Part shown: positions 1-9,181 of the stretch, one piece after another
Layout: every line of letters starts with the position of its first letter
Numbering within the stretch: position 1 is the first letter of the stretch
DNA from: Nothophaeocryptopus gaeumannii
Lineage: Eukaryota > Ascomycota > Dothideomycetes > Mycosphaerellales > Mycosphaerellaceae
Length of the DNA stretch: 64,000 nt
Assembly: GCA_031771865.1 (NCBI GenBank)
Contig: JASISA010000040.1
Span: forward strand, 62,001-126,000
Direction: 5' to 3'
Made by a program: the position numbers and the translations under genes
The notes under the pieces: generated by a model
What the model was told of the DNA's origin: nothing
Database searches by the model: none
What the model saw: the letters and a program-made list of their open reading frames with translations, nothing else

Positions 1-1002
1 TTGTACATGTCTGTCGACCAGATCGCTGGTGGGTGTTCTGCCGTTCCTGGACATGGGTATATGGCATGGCTTCACCCGCACTCGCTCCTGCATTCTCTGT
101 GCATGCTTATTTTGTTGACGCGTTCAATCGTACCAGTCGATGACGGGAAACGAATATGCCAAAGCATATGATGCGTTCTGCTCTCGGTTCCTGATAGAGC
201 ATCCAGTCTTCCAGACACCCTGATCCGTAAGCAAGAGATGACGTGAAGTGGAGATGTTGGAAGAGGTTGGTCGTGGTGGGTGAGAGACTTTCCGCGTTTT
301 CGCTCGGACTCGGCCCGAAACACGCCAAGCCTTCGGCAACGATTGCCGACCTACAGATCGACCTCCAGGCCTCGTTTTATGCTTCGTTCAAAGGTTCATG
401 GTGGAAGTGGTTCAGTATTTTGCCTTTTGATGATACAGCAACGATCGCAAGTTCCCCAGCGTAGAATGCAGACCGATAGAAGAATGGTCTAGAGACCTGC
501 TTACCAAGACGAGCATGTCCTCCGCTGTGTGGCAATCTGGGTCTTGATGCCGGAAGTGTTTTGAACATAGAAGCATTGAAAATGGTGATCTGCTTGCCTA
601 CATGCAATATATGCAACAGCGCGCTGCTCCCGGCCAGCGGCATCAACTCCGCGACATCTCAGAACTAATATCTTTCATCTCCCAAAACATCGAATCCACT
701 CTTGGGAATCCAACTGCTCCCGGAAACAAACTTCACGATCAGCACCGCAAACCATGATTTAGGCAAGGGCAGTCTTGAATACGCATCTGATGCGATAGGT
801 GACAGTCGGCTTTGGCTTCCAAACCACGCAAGGGTGTTGCCAGCAAGTATGAGTGGACTCTTGGCCATGATCGTAGCGTTCCTGTGCCGTCTCGATACAA
901 CCTTGATTTGAGGAACGTCACAGACCGGAGAGGTGATGGAAACCCTTGTTAGGGATATTGATCAGCGCGAGAGAGGTGTATAATAAATAGAGCGATGAAG
1001 TT
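1..1002. other. Left-edge intergenic region
   Basis: No convincing gene is seen on either strand. The open frames here are under 90 codons and lack recognisable domains, hydrophobic leaders or splice-linked continuations. The right end contains an AT-rich TATA-like stretch just before the hydrophobin-like gene. Confidence 0.5.
979..989 (+). promoter_or_regulatory. TATA-like element of the hydrophobin-like gene
   Basis: The run TATAATAAATA stands out in otherwise balanced sequence. It lies only about 24 bases before the first ATG (1003) but about 66 before the third in-frame ATG (1045). If it is a working TATA box, it favours initiation at 1045, which also places the signal peptide directly at the N-terminus. 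Confidence 0.4.
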
Positions 1003-1539
1003 ATGTTTGCAATGAGCAGCATTCGTCGACAGCCCTCCCTCAGGATGACGGGTCTTGCATTCGCATTCGTCTGGGCAAGCTTCGCCGCACTCGCCATGGC
1101 ATTACCGCAATACTACAATCAACAACGATCGCCATACTGTTCCGACGGAGGTCGACTGCATTGCTGTGCTGCAACTTTCAATGGCGGCACGCTCACCCAT
1201 TCCTCCCACACCTTCTCTCACGATCACACACTCACGCATCAAGCAGGCCTCGCCCCTATAAAGGCCCTCTCCAACCTCGCCTGCTACGACCTCACACCAG
1301 CAACCGTAAACTGCATAATCGCAGAAGACGACCGTCCATGCACAGGCTCGTACCAGTGCTGCCAAGTTAATGACCTCGTACCCATCGTTGGCCTCTTTTG
1401 CTCCCCACCCCCTGGAGGTTGTGTTGGCGAGGAAGCAGATGGCGAGTGTACTGACTCGTTGAACAATGCGAACGGAGGGAGATTCGGTCAATGTACGGCG
1501 GACGATACTATTGATATTCGGAATGGGCTGGAATTGTGA
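1003..1539 (+). CDS. Hydrophobin-like small secreted cysteine-rich protein
   Basis: A 178-residue protein, or 164 if translation starts at the ATG at 1045. A hydrophobic signal peptide (about residues 15-33) is followed by a cysteine-rich mature part. With the first Met as residue 1 the spacing is C46-X7-CC54/55-X38-C94-X18-C113-X5-CC119/120-X12-C133, which fits the eight-cysteine class I hydrophobin pattern. Hydrophobins coat hyphae and spores and self-assemble at air-water interfaces. Departures from the family are four extra cysteines (104, 140, 149, 164), a tail after the last canonical cysteine, and a loop at about residues 64-80 rich in His, Ser and Thr. It could instead be a cysteine-rich effector that resembles a hydrophobin by spacing only. 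The signal peptide and cysteines are seen; the function is inferred from family pattern. Confidence 0.6.
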   Translation: MFAMSSIRRQPSLRMTGLAFAFVWASFAALAMALPQYYNQQRSPYCSDGGRLHCCAATFNGGTLTHSSHTFSHDHTLTHQAGLAPIKALSNLACYDLTPATVNCIIAEDDRPCTGSYQCCQVNDLVPIVGLFCSPPPGGCVGEEADGECTDSLNNANGGRFGQCTADDTIDIRNGLEL

Positions 1540-1658
1540 GCGATTAGGGACGTGAGGTACCCTGTACTGTATAAAGTCAAACTCATAATTCATGCTCCAG
1601 CGTACATGTTCATCCAGTTCCATGGCGCTTATGAGCGATGTCTTACATTCGCAGAAGA

Positions 1659-1698
1659 TGTCCTAGGGGTCCAGCTTGTGTCCTAGGGGTCCAGCTTG
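1659..1698. repeat. 20-bp perfect tandem duplication over a stop codon
   Basis: The 20-base unit beginning TGTCCTAGGGGTCC occurs twice head to tail (1659-1678 and 1679-1698). The right-hand copy contains the last codons and TAG stop of the minus-strand F-box gene that ends at 1683. The left-hand copy repeats the same codons and stop just downstream. Confidence 0.9.
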
Positions 1699-3101
1699 AC
1701 TGCAGCTGGCACATCATCCAGCTCACCTCCTTCTCGGAACCACTGATCGACTGCTGTAGCATACGGATGCTGACTCGCATATAGCCATATGGGAGATGCA
1801 GAAGTATCTTTGATCTCTCCTCTCATCTTAAATGACTCCAGTAACGGCAATTTCCCAGCCCATGGCGCTAGAGCCTCTTGCCAAGTAGAATCCTTAAACG
1901 TGACCTCGCAGATGAACAACGCCTCCAGCTTGTCCTTATGACGATCGATCAGGTCAAAGAGCTCTTGCTTCGTGCATTCGAAACTTGAGATAGCGAAAGT
2001 GTGGAGGTGTGGAAATGCAGTCGGGCCAATGGCCGCAGAAAGCGACATTCGCATGGGCTGGTACCTGTTCTCCAGAGGCGGCTCGACAGTCAAGTCACGC
2101 ACCGACACAGCGTGTGAAAGAAAGCGTGCAAGTCTACCATCTTCGAGTGCACGCATTACGCGTGTTGTAGCGTCAGCCATATTCTCTCGAGGCTCTTCGG
2201 CGTGCTCGATGCCGAAGAAGGGTTGATAATGCGCAGACGGCGCTTCTTTATCGTCCTGAAAGTCGCCATTGATGCCAATGTGTAGAGTCTCGACGGTGCT
2301 CACGACGCCGTATAACGTCGACATGACCTCGTCCGACTGCGCGAAGAACTGATAGGACAGCGGATGCACCTTGATCGCCTTGAGCTTTCGACATGCAGCG
2401 GAAGCTGCCAACATCATTTCATTTAAAGGCTGAAGTCCGGAGCAATTGCTGAGATCGTCTCCAAAGGGCTTCACGAGCGCCTTTCTGAACTGCTCCACGG
2501 ACTTCCACTCCATGTCATTCAGCAGCTGCTCGCCTAGAGAGAGCATCACGCTGTCCAGTCTCGGGCACATCTGGAACAACCTCGTGAAGCAGGTTTGCGC
2601 CCTAGCCCATCGTACCATATCCTTCTGATCATATACCACCTCTTTGTATGTCTTGTAGGCATCGAGAATGTCCTCGTCGGTATGCTTGATTGCCTCCGCG
2701 TCCAATGCTTTTCCGATGTTGCGTCGCCATTGTCGCTGTTGACGAGGGCCCGCATTACTCAGCTCTCCAGGTGCCGGTACCTCACCTCTGCCCCATGCCT
2801 CATGCAGAATGCTATGCTCGAGCAGACCCGTCCACTGGTTGAAGCAGTGGACAGGAACATAGCGATCGGCTCGGAAGTAGAGATGTCTCGCTGACCTCGC
2901 AATACGAGCATTATTCGAACATATCCGTTCGACCTCTTCGAAGTCTTGCCGTACGAAGTGCAGAGGAATAACTTGGAGGAAGTACTCGTCGGCTACGTCG
3001 CGTACCTGTCGGCTGACCAGGCGGAGCTGAAGAATCTCCGCATCGTGCGCGTAGGAGATGATATGGTGGAGAAGCTCCGGTGGCAGCTCTGCCAGCGACA
3101 T
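1683..3101 (-). CDS. F-box protein
   Basis: An intronless 472-residue protein. The N-terminus (about residues 3-45, starting LAELPPELLHHIISY) has the LPxELLxxI core and following hydrophobic helices of an F-box, with a LRLVSRQVRD segment in the position of the usual L-xxVC-k motif. F-box proteins dock substrates to SCF ubiquitin ligases through Skp1. The rest shows no leucine-rich, WD40 or Kelch repeats that I can recognise, so the substrate side is unknown. It is divergent from the F-box gene starting at 3331, and the pair share a short upstream region. Its stop codon sits inside a 20-bp tandem duplication. Confidence 0.75.
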   Translation of the reverse strand: MSLAELPPELLHHIISYAHDAEILQLRLVSRQVRDVADEYFLQVIPLHFVRQDFEEVERICSNNARIARSARHLYFRADRYVPVHCFNQWTGLLEHSILHEAWGRGEVPAPGELSNAGPRQQRQWRRNIGKALDAEAIKHTDEDILDAYKTYKEVVYDQKDMVRWARAQTCFTRLFQMCPRLDSVMLSLGEQLLNDMEWKSVEQFRKALVKPFGDDLSNCSGLQPLNEMMLAASAACRKLKAIKVHPLSYQFFAQSDEVMSTLYGVVSTVETLHIGINGDFQDDKEAPSAHYQPFFGIEHAEEPRENMADATTRVMRALEDGRLARFLSHAVSVRDLTVEPPLENRYQPMRMSLSAAIGPTAFPHLHTFAISSFECTKQELFDLIDRHKDKLEALFICEVTFKDSTWQEALAPWAGKLPLLESFKMRGEIKDTSASPIWLYASQHPYATAVDQWFREGGELDDVPAAVKLDP

Positions 3102-3330
3102 ACTGGTCGATTCCTCGTGATGTGTTGCTCGTCGCGTGTAACAGCTGGAGGGGAAGAAACCAACGTCGTTGTTCGAATCGCGAACCTGAAAGTCAAAGAA
3201 GATTCGCTGACTCAGCTCTTTCTCCCCGCCGCCATAACTTCACCGAACAACAGCTCATGCCCTGTCTGCCTTCCCTTCTGAACATCTTCGACACGTAAGG
3301 GACAATTACCCTGTCAATCGGTTATACGAA
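3102..3330. promoter_or_regulatory. Shared divergent promoter of two F-box genes
   Basis: The 229 bases separate the start codons of two oppositely oriented F-box genes, so both promoters and both 5' leaders must overlap here. I see no clear TATA box or repeated motif. Co-regulation is inference from the arrangement. Confidence 0.4.
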
Positions 3331-4449
3331 ATGACTGCCTCGAATACAAATCTTCCCAAACTACCCGCAGAACTGATAGAATGGATCGCAGAAGAGTTGG
3401 CCGCCCACTCTCCCACCGAAGTCATTCCGCTACGAATCACATGCAAAGAACTGGCCGCCAAGACTTTCAAAACATTCGTCCGTCATTTCTTCGAACGGCC
3501 CAGATATGTGCTATCCGACAAGCGAAGCATCAGAGCTCTCACGTTAGCCTCTAAGAACCATTGTCTAGCCAAGAAAGTAAAATGCATCTATTTCGTTCTC
3601 TTCAGCATAACGCCCTACGAATCAGACTCCGTTACGTACGATGCTTCAAACTGGAGTCGTCAACATTCCAAACTTCTCCACGCACAGGACTCTTATCTCA
3701 ACAGCGGCCAACTAGCCGAGGATCTCTCCGAAGCCTTCTCAAACTTCAAAACCCACAACATCTCCCCAGGAATCGTCGCAACAGCTTCCGACTACGACTT
3801 CCCGCCAACCCTCCCGACCTCCCGTGACGATCTCCTTCGCCAGAACCTCCATTATAAAGACCACGACTATTGGTCGTACACATCAAACGCTCCCTGGTAC
3901 TCTTCCCTCTTGGCAGCTATCCGCCGCAGCTCTGTGGCCCTCAGCTCCCTCTCAATGGGCTTCCTCGGTAATCCTTTCTCCATAGGCTACCTCTGGCCCT
4001 ACGACAAGCTCAAGCCCTCGCATTTGACGCAATTGGACTTGACGTTCGAGGTCATGCGCCACGAATCGGACTGCTACTGGCAAATGTTCCCTCTATACTA
4101 CCTCCTGGAGCACGCGACCAATTTGATAGATGCCCGCTTCGCCGTCGCCAACTCCAAGGATCCCCAGCGAGGAGGCTTACATACGGATTTTGGAGAAATG
4201 CTCGGGAAGGAACATACTCTCGGGAATTTGGAAGTGATGCATTTGAGCGGATTCTGGGTTGAGGATGATATGTTGCTGCGCTACGTGAGGATGAGGAGAA
4301 ACACTTTGAGGGATGTGAGGATTACGAATGTGCCGGATTATTCGAAGTTACGGGTGGACCGGATTAGAGAGAATATTGAAAAGGTTCTGGGGGAGGGGGC
4401 AATAGTGAAGGTGAGAGGTTGGTGGCATCGGGAGAGGAGAGGGGAATGA
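3331..4449 (+). CDS. F-box protein
   Basis: An intronless 372-residue protein. An F-box-like segment opens the protein (about residues 8-50): LPKLPAELIEWIAEEL, then an IPLRITCKELA stretch. This is the type seen in many lineage-expanded dothideomycete proteins. The middle and C-terminus contain leucine-containing segments such as LTQLDLTFEV and LEVMHLSGFWV that resemble degenerate leucine-rich repeats, which would suit substrate binding. It is head-to-head with the other F-box gene at 1683-3101, but the two bodies differ enough that a recent duplication is unlikely. The presumed role as a ubiquitin-ligase adaptor is known for the family and not shown by this sequence alone. Confidence 0.7.
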   Translation: MTASNTNLPKLPAELIEWIAEELAAHSPTEVIPLRITCKELAAKTFKTFVRHFFERPRYVLSDKRSIRALTLASKNHCLAKKVKCIYFVLFSITPYESDSVTYDASNWSRQHSKLLHAQDSYLNSGQLAEDLSEAFSNFKTHNISPGIVATASDYDFPPTLPTSRDDLLRQNLHYKDHDYWSYTSNAPWYSSLLAAIRRSSVALSSLSMGFLGNPFSIGYLWPYDKLKPSHLTQLDLTFEVMRHESDCYWQMFPLYYLLEHATNLIDARFAVANSKDPQRGGLHTDFGEMLGKEHTLGNLEVMHLSGFWVEDDMLLRYVRMRRNTLRDVRITNVPDYSKLRVDRIRENIEKVLGEGAIVKVRGWWHRERRGE

Positions 4450-5022
4450 GAAGTAATGTTGTTCTCGAATGTTTGAGTGATGACACGCAGCTGTCAAGAC
4501 TTCATCGCCCACAGACACATGGACAGGGTTTCCACTTGCATGGATCCCCATTTCATTGGCTGGATCAGGGGCCATCAACATCTGCTCAGAACAAGCCTCC
4601 CATGCCCGACTCATACCCATCGTGCTTGACTGAGGAGTCTCCATACATGAACCCGGATCCATCTCTCTCGATGCCACTGAAGATGCTCTGAGTTGTGTCG
4701 ACTGGCAGGCTGTATCCCAGCACAAGTTCATTTGACCATTGATTCCAAAAATGAGGTTTTGAACGTGATTTACACATGCAGATTGCACAGACTGTGGATG
4801 GGCCAATCATCGTCTTCACCACGCACATGCTTCTGCACGGATACGCTTCTGATATGACATGATGGGAAATCTGAAGTCCTGGCCTTGTTTGTTGGCAGCC
4901 TGGAACTAAGCACAATCTGCGTGCCTACTCCTCTGCCCACGAGCTTCCTTCAGCGTTGCAATTCATGCATTCGCCCAATGTACTTCCTTCAGCTTGTAAA
5001 CGCAGCAGCCCCAGGAAACTGA
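4450..5022. other. Intergenic region
   Basis: This lies between the 3' end of the second F-box gene and the 3' end of the peroxidase pseudogene, so it is a convergent intergenic region. Overlapping frames of up to 152 codons cross it, but none has domain-like sequence. Confidence 0.45.
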
Positions 5023-6351
5023 TTAAAACAAGGTGTTATTGAAGTTGACCAGCTCCGGACAAGCCCGGTCATCCAACAACGGACTCACTTGCTCCCTCAC
5101 CCAATTCAGAAGCTGCCCAACATCCGCAACGATCTCATTTACGAGCCCATCTGATCGTCCAGGCAGAGCAGCCTGCGTCGCCTACCAAGCAAAACAAGCC
5201 AGATTGTCGCCTTTCAGAAGCGTCTGGGTATCATGCACGCCGCCTGTAACATCGCCAAAATCCACACCAGTGAAGTTATTGATTGATCTCGTGTTCCCGC
5301 TCAGCGAGATGGCGCCGGGGTACATTTGATTATACACGAGTGCGTCGGCGAGAAGACGCTCACCTAGGACAAGATCCGGCCGTTTATACCAATTCTTCGA
5401 AATCCGCTCTTGTCCAGCCGTATAAGCAAAACTTCCGGGCTCGCCTTCCACCGAGAAGAAACTCTTCATAATCTCTCGGCTTAGCGTAACGCCTAGCTTC
5501 TCGGCAGAGTGATCCTACATGAGCTGTGGAAGGAAGTTATACGCAGCTGTAATGATGGAGCCTAGAACGGGGCCCAGGAAGAAGTACGGAGTGTTATTTG
5601 GAGGGTAAACAGACACGTACTCATGATGAGCAGCGACATCGTCGAGTGTATATTCCTCGGCGAGGCCGTAGAGGTCTTCCCAGTGTGGCACGAAGAAAGT
5701 ATTGTTAATGTTATTGAGACCCATTAGACATGGCAGGTTGTCACATGGGGCACGCCTCTTACACGTGTAGGAGAGCAATCTGTCTCATGCTGACTATGAG
5801 TTCTGGTGATGCCCTTGGGATCCGGAAGAAGGCCGGGCAGACTTGAAGGAAAGCCGCCACCGATGGACCAACGCTGAGTAAGGAAGTCCCCAGAGGTGGC
5901 GACTTCGAAGACTGTGGGGAAATTGGTCACTTCCGGACCTAAGTTGTATGCTTCTTGAAGACTGGCGACCGCTGTTTGCACGCTTTGTCAGCGATTGTAT
6001 CAAATTACTTGCAATTAAAAGAGACACACTCTGCTGCAAGTTCAGGATGCCATTCCTTGGTATAAAATTGTGGTTCGCCGCTGCGTTAAGGCCCGGACAA
6101 GGGCCTCTCTGATCTGTGAAGCCAGGAGCTTGCCACTCATCTCCCCTCCCGGCAGTGATATCCACATACTGAGCTTCTGCATCAAAGATCGGAAGACCCA
6201 AGACACCAATTTCCGGACATCCTGACAAGAACGTAGGTTCGCGGACAGTCGTCTGTCGTTTCTACCGAGGGAGTTGCTCGGGGTCCAGGGCCCATAGCTA
6301 TGCAATTGTGAAGGCCAGGGCGAAGGTGGCGGTGTGCTTGATTGACAACAT
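5023..6351 (-). pseudogene. Heme-thiolate peroxidase (chloroperoxidase/peroxygenase family) pseudogene
   Basis: The conserved reading frame of a secreted heme-thiolate peroxidase can be followed from an ATG (6349-6351) with a signal-peptide-like start to a TAA at 5023-5025. Exon 1 contains RGPCPGLNAAANHNFIPRNG, the family's proximal-heme PCP motif with Cys at codon 85. A 58-nt intron (5972-6029) follows, then a THSQHETD segment holding the acid-base Glu. Further on come YFFLGP, SFFSVEGE, NWYKRP and FTGVDFGDVTGG, and a C-terminal Cys. Four in-frame TAG codons interrupt it: 6298-6300, 6262-6264, 5515-5517 and 5182-5184. Near 5680-5765 the frame changes through either a second intron or an indel. 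All four stops could come from C-to-T (CAG) or G-to-A (TGG) transitions. An intact relative would be an extracellular H2O2-dependent oxygenase or peroxidase. Confidence 0.85.
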
Positions 6352-7146
6352 TGCACAGGTAGCTTGATCAAGTTGAGGTGGCCGAAACAGAGGTATGCGA
6401 GCTCTCAGCGAGCGGCATAACGCCATGCTTTATACCTTCGACTTTGAAGGAGATTGCTACTTCTGCCGCATTGCGCTGTTGAGGGCTTTCGGATGTTGCA
6501 GTAGAGTTGGCTGCGGATCGCCATCCCCAATACTTCGCATCTGGCTGCAGAACGGGCACTCTAAGCAGGCGATAAAGCTGAGAGCATCCATTTTTTTTCC
6601 ACGCCATTGAGCTCGAGTATCCAATGGAATCATTCTTTCTGTCATGCTCTGGCGCCTTCGGCTTCGTAGCTCTTTGGATGCAGCGATCTCGGGCTTTCGA
6701 AAAGTGCCCACGAAGCCCAATGCACTTTCTGATGCCCTCACTCCTTATGTACGTCTCGCAACTGGTATCAAACTTGCTGGGAGTGCCTTATGAGGCAGTC
6801 GCCAAGCAAAGGGCTTGATGGATAGTGGTAATGTTACCGGGCACTGGCTGATGTCTTCAGCTCTCAGCCAGACCTGGATATGTGGCTTGCTTGGCACGCC
6901 TGCTAAAGCGCCAAACAGTAGAGTGTGGTTTCGTTGTCGATCGTTTCTTGCTTTGCATCTTTGAAGAGATCGGTGACGCTCGGACATCTCTTCCAAAACG
7001 ACTTTGATCGCAGAGGACTCATGTTGTGATTCCTCTCTGAAAACATTCTCGAGGCTTTTAGATTGAGTAGCTGAGAGGTCGTCCGGTCTGAGGAGGAGAG
7101 CTCTTTTCCCGACAGAACTTAGTCGATGCCGAGACCGTGGGCGAAG
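6352..7146. other. Intergenic region upstream of the peroxidase pseudogene
   Basis: No frame here has recognisable domains. A short pyrimidine run (poly-T, 6592-6598) is the only compositional oddity. It presumably contained the peroxidase promoter. Confidence 0.4.
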
Positions 7147-7369
7147 CTATCGTTCGTCAGACCAAAAGCCATGATTCAAGGCTCGCGCTCCGCGTACTGA
7201 GTTGTACTGATCTAGGAAATATCGCGAGCAGGTCATACACCTGTCGAAGCAGCCCTCGAGGGTGTTGTTCAGCCAGGGAACAGATGGAGCTGACTTGATC
7301 GGCAAGCCGTCGTTTACCATACAGTAGTGCAAGCTTTCAAGATCGCGCTCGGCACATTGAGAGCAGTCG
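7147..7369 (-). pseudogene. Orphan Cys-rich exon-like fragment
   Basis: On the minus strand a TTTTAG acceptor-like site at about 7370 opens a frame of about 73 codons to a stop at 7147. It contains CSQCAERDLESLHYC and later CFDRCMTCSRYF, paired cysteines that could bind metal. No start codon or upstream exon in a matching frame could be assigned. It may be the last exon of the broken gene that follows (7454-8963) or a remnant of another gene. No function is proposed. Confidence 0.3.
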
Positions 7370-7453
7370 CTCCCCTAAAAGATACACCACCAACGGTCTT
7401 TGATCGCAGGCCTTCTCCAAGAGCTTCAATGCTCAAAAGCCGTCGGACTCGCA

Positions 7454-8963
7454 TTAATCGTTCTTTCTTTGGCGGAACTCATTGGCATATCGATCAGACA
7501 TATCGGACATCTTCGTCTTCTTCTCCGGTGGCTCGCTATTACGGATAGCATCACGTTCTACAGCAAATCCAACAAACGGATCCATTGTCTCCTTTGGTGG
7601 AACCTCAACCACGACGACCAATGCCCGCTTGATCCTCTCAGATCTTCGACGGAAGATAGAGTCGCTATCGTCAAAGAAAGCGATCTGAATCAGACTCGAA
7701 TCATGTACACACATAAGACTCAGCCACTTCATAACAGCCCCTGCCCAGCTCTCGGTTGCTTGCTTTATGTTGGATAGGTCGGCGGCTGGTATGGCGGCTA
7801 AATGTTCAAGATCGAGGTTCAGATGGATGCCTTTGAGCATTTTAGTGATCTCGATGTCCTCCTCATTCCCTGACTCGTCCGGCTCAGCATTCTCAGACGT
7901 CGACGCCTGACTCGGGATACCATCTAAGGGAGTCTTGACACCTAGGCGACCAGCCAGCCATGCTAAGTGCAAACGCAGAAGTTTCGAGAAGTGATGCATG
8001 AACAACGTCAATCGCCGCATGGTCGACACGGCTCGGTCGATAAGCTTAGCGATGTCCTTCTGGCCCTTCGCTGTTGTCGGTATTGGCATTCTCTTCCCTG
8101 AGTCCATATCGAAGAATTGTGTGGCTTTCTTCAGCTTCGTCAGAGCGTCATGAGCTTCAAACATATGGTCCGATATCATAACGTGGAATCACTTCCTCCC
8201 ACCAATTCCATACAGGGACTCCTTTCGGACGAGAGGAATGTCGTTGGATTGATATAGTGCAAGGTATTTTCGATCATCCTTGCTTGGAGATCGTCTGGCA
8301 AGGCAGTGGCCATACTGTCTTGTGGCAGATCGGCCGTATCCCAGAACCCAGCTGGAAAATCTACCGGAGCCTCTCCAAGAAATTTCGATTCTTCCTTCGC
8401 GAGCCCATCTCCGCCGGGCGAGTCATCTTCGAACTGCTGACCATATAGATGTAGACCTCTAGCTGCCGTTCTGCAGTCTGTCGTAGCTCCGTGCTCTCGT
8501 TTGTATCATGAATGCGACGCAACATGTGGGTGTAGTTGGCAGTATGGTGTGCGAATGGGATCTTGTTCGTGTCATGCTCTAGAGCTTTCATATACTGCTT
8601 GAGCACGAATCCCACCGTGTCCATGGTGCCTGAAGAAGGCTTGAGGTCGCATCTCGGGTTGATCCTCGTTGAACACTCCGAGCGTCCACTGTCCACCACC
8701 GTAATCCGCACATGGTCCCTGAAGCCTCCGTAGCTATCTTTCCTGGCCTTGGTGTAAATCTTTACAGTGAAAACTTCGTCATCTCGGGTAAGAGCGTCGG
8801 CAGTGTACTTTTGAAGAGCTCTGTTTACGCGGTAGTGCTTGTTGTGTGGCCTTCTGGACTTCATCTTCGCCAGTAGGAGTCCACATTCAAAAAGAAGATA
8901 ATACTTCCCTTTGCGAACGTGAGCTCGAGGAGAAGGTGCGCTCAGTGCAGGTGTTGTGCCCAT
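7454..8963 (-). pseudogene. Frame-broken gene of unrecognised family
   Basis: Three protein-like reading segments lie end to end in different frames. Codons from 8963 to about 8430 (MGTTPALSAPSPRAHVRKGK...) lead into a segment at about 8450-8205 with QQFEDDSPGGDG, FLGEAPVDFPAGFWDTADLP and NPTTFLSSERSP. A third segment at about 8195-7454 contains FEAHDALTKLKKA and ends RYANEFRQRKND. I found no good GT-AG introns at the joins near 8440 and 8200, so single-base frameshifts fit better. The last part is rich in helices with an acidic linker. I do not recognise the family. Alternatives are assembly indels or non-standard introns. Confidence 0.45.
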
Positions 8964-9181
8964 AGCTCCAGTCCCAGAATTTCAACCGCTTACAAGCAAA
9001 AGCGAGCACATACGACTTCCTTTGTCCTCAAACCTTATTCTGCCACAAGAAGAGGGTGCCTAGCCATAAGGCGGCTACATTTGCACAGTATGCATACCAA
9101 GGTATTGACACTACATACCCCGTCCTCATCATCCACCCTCATCCTACAAAACACCTTACGGGGAGTCCAAAGTTCCCTCTG

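Noticed and set aside
1102..1623. 173-codon minus-strand frame over the hydrophobin-like gene
   Set aside because: Antisense to the signal-peptide and cysteine-bearing frame; no domain or leader of its own.
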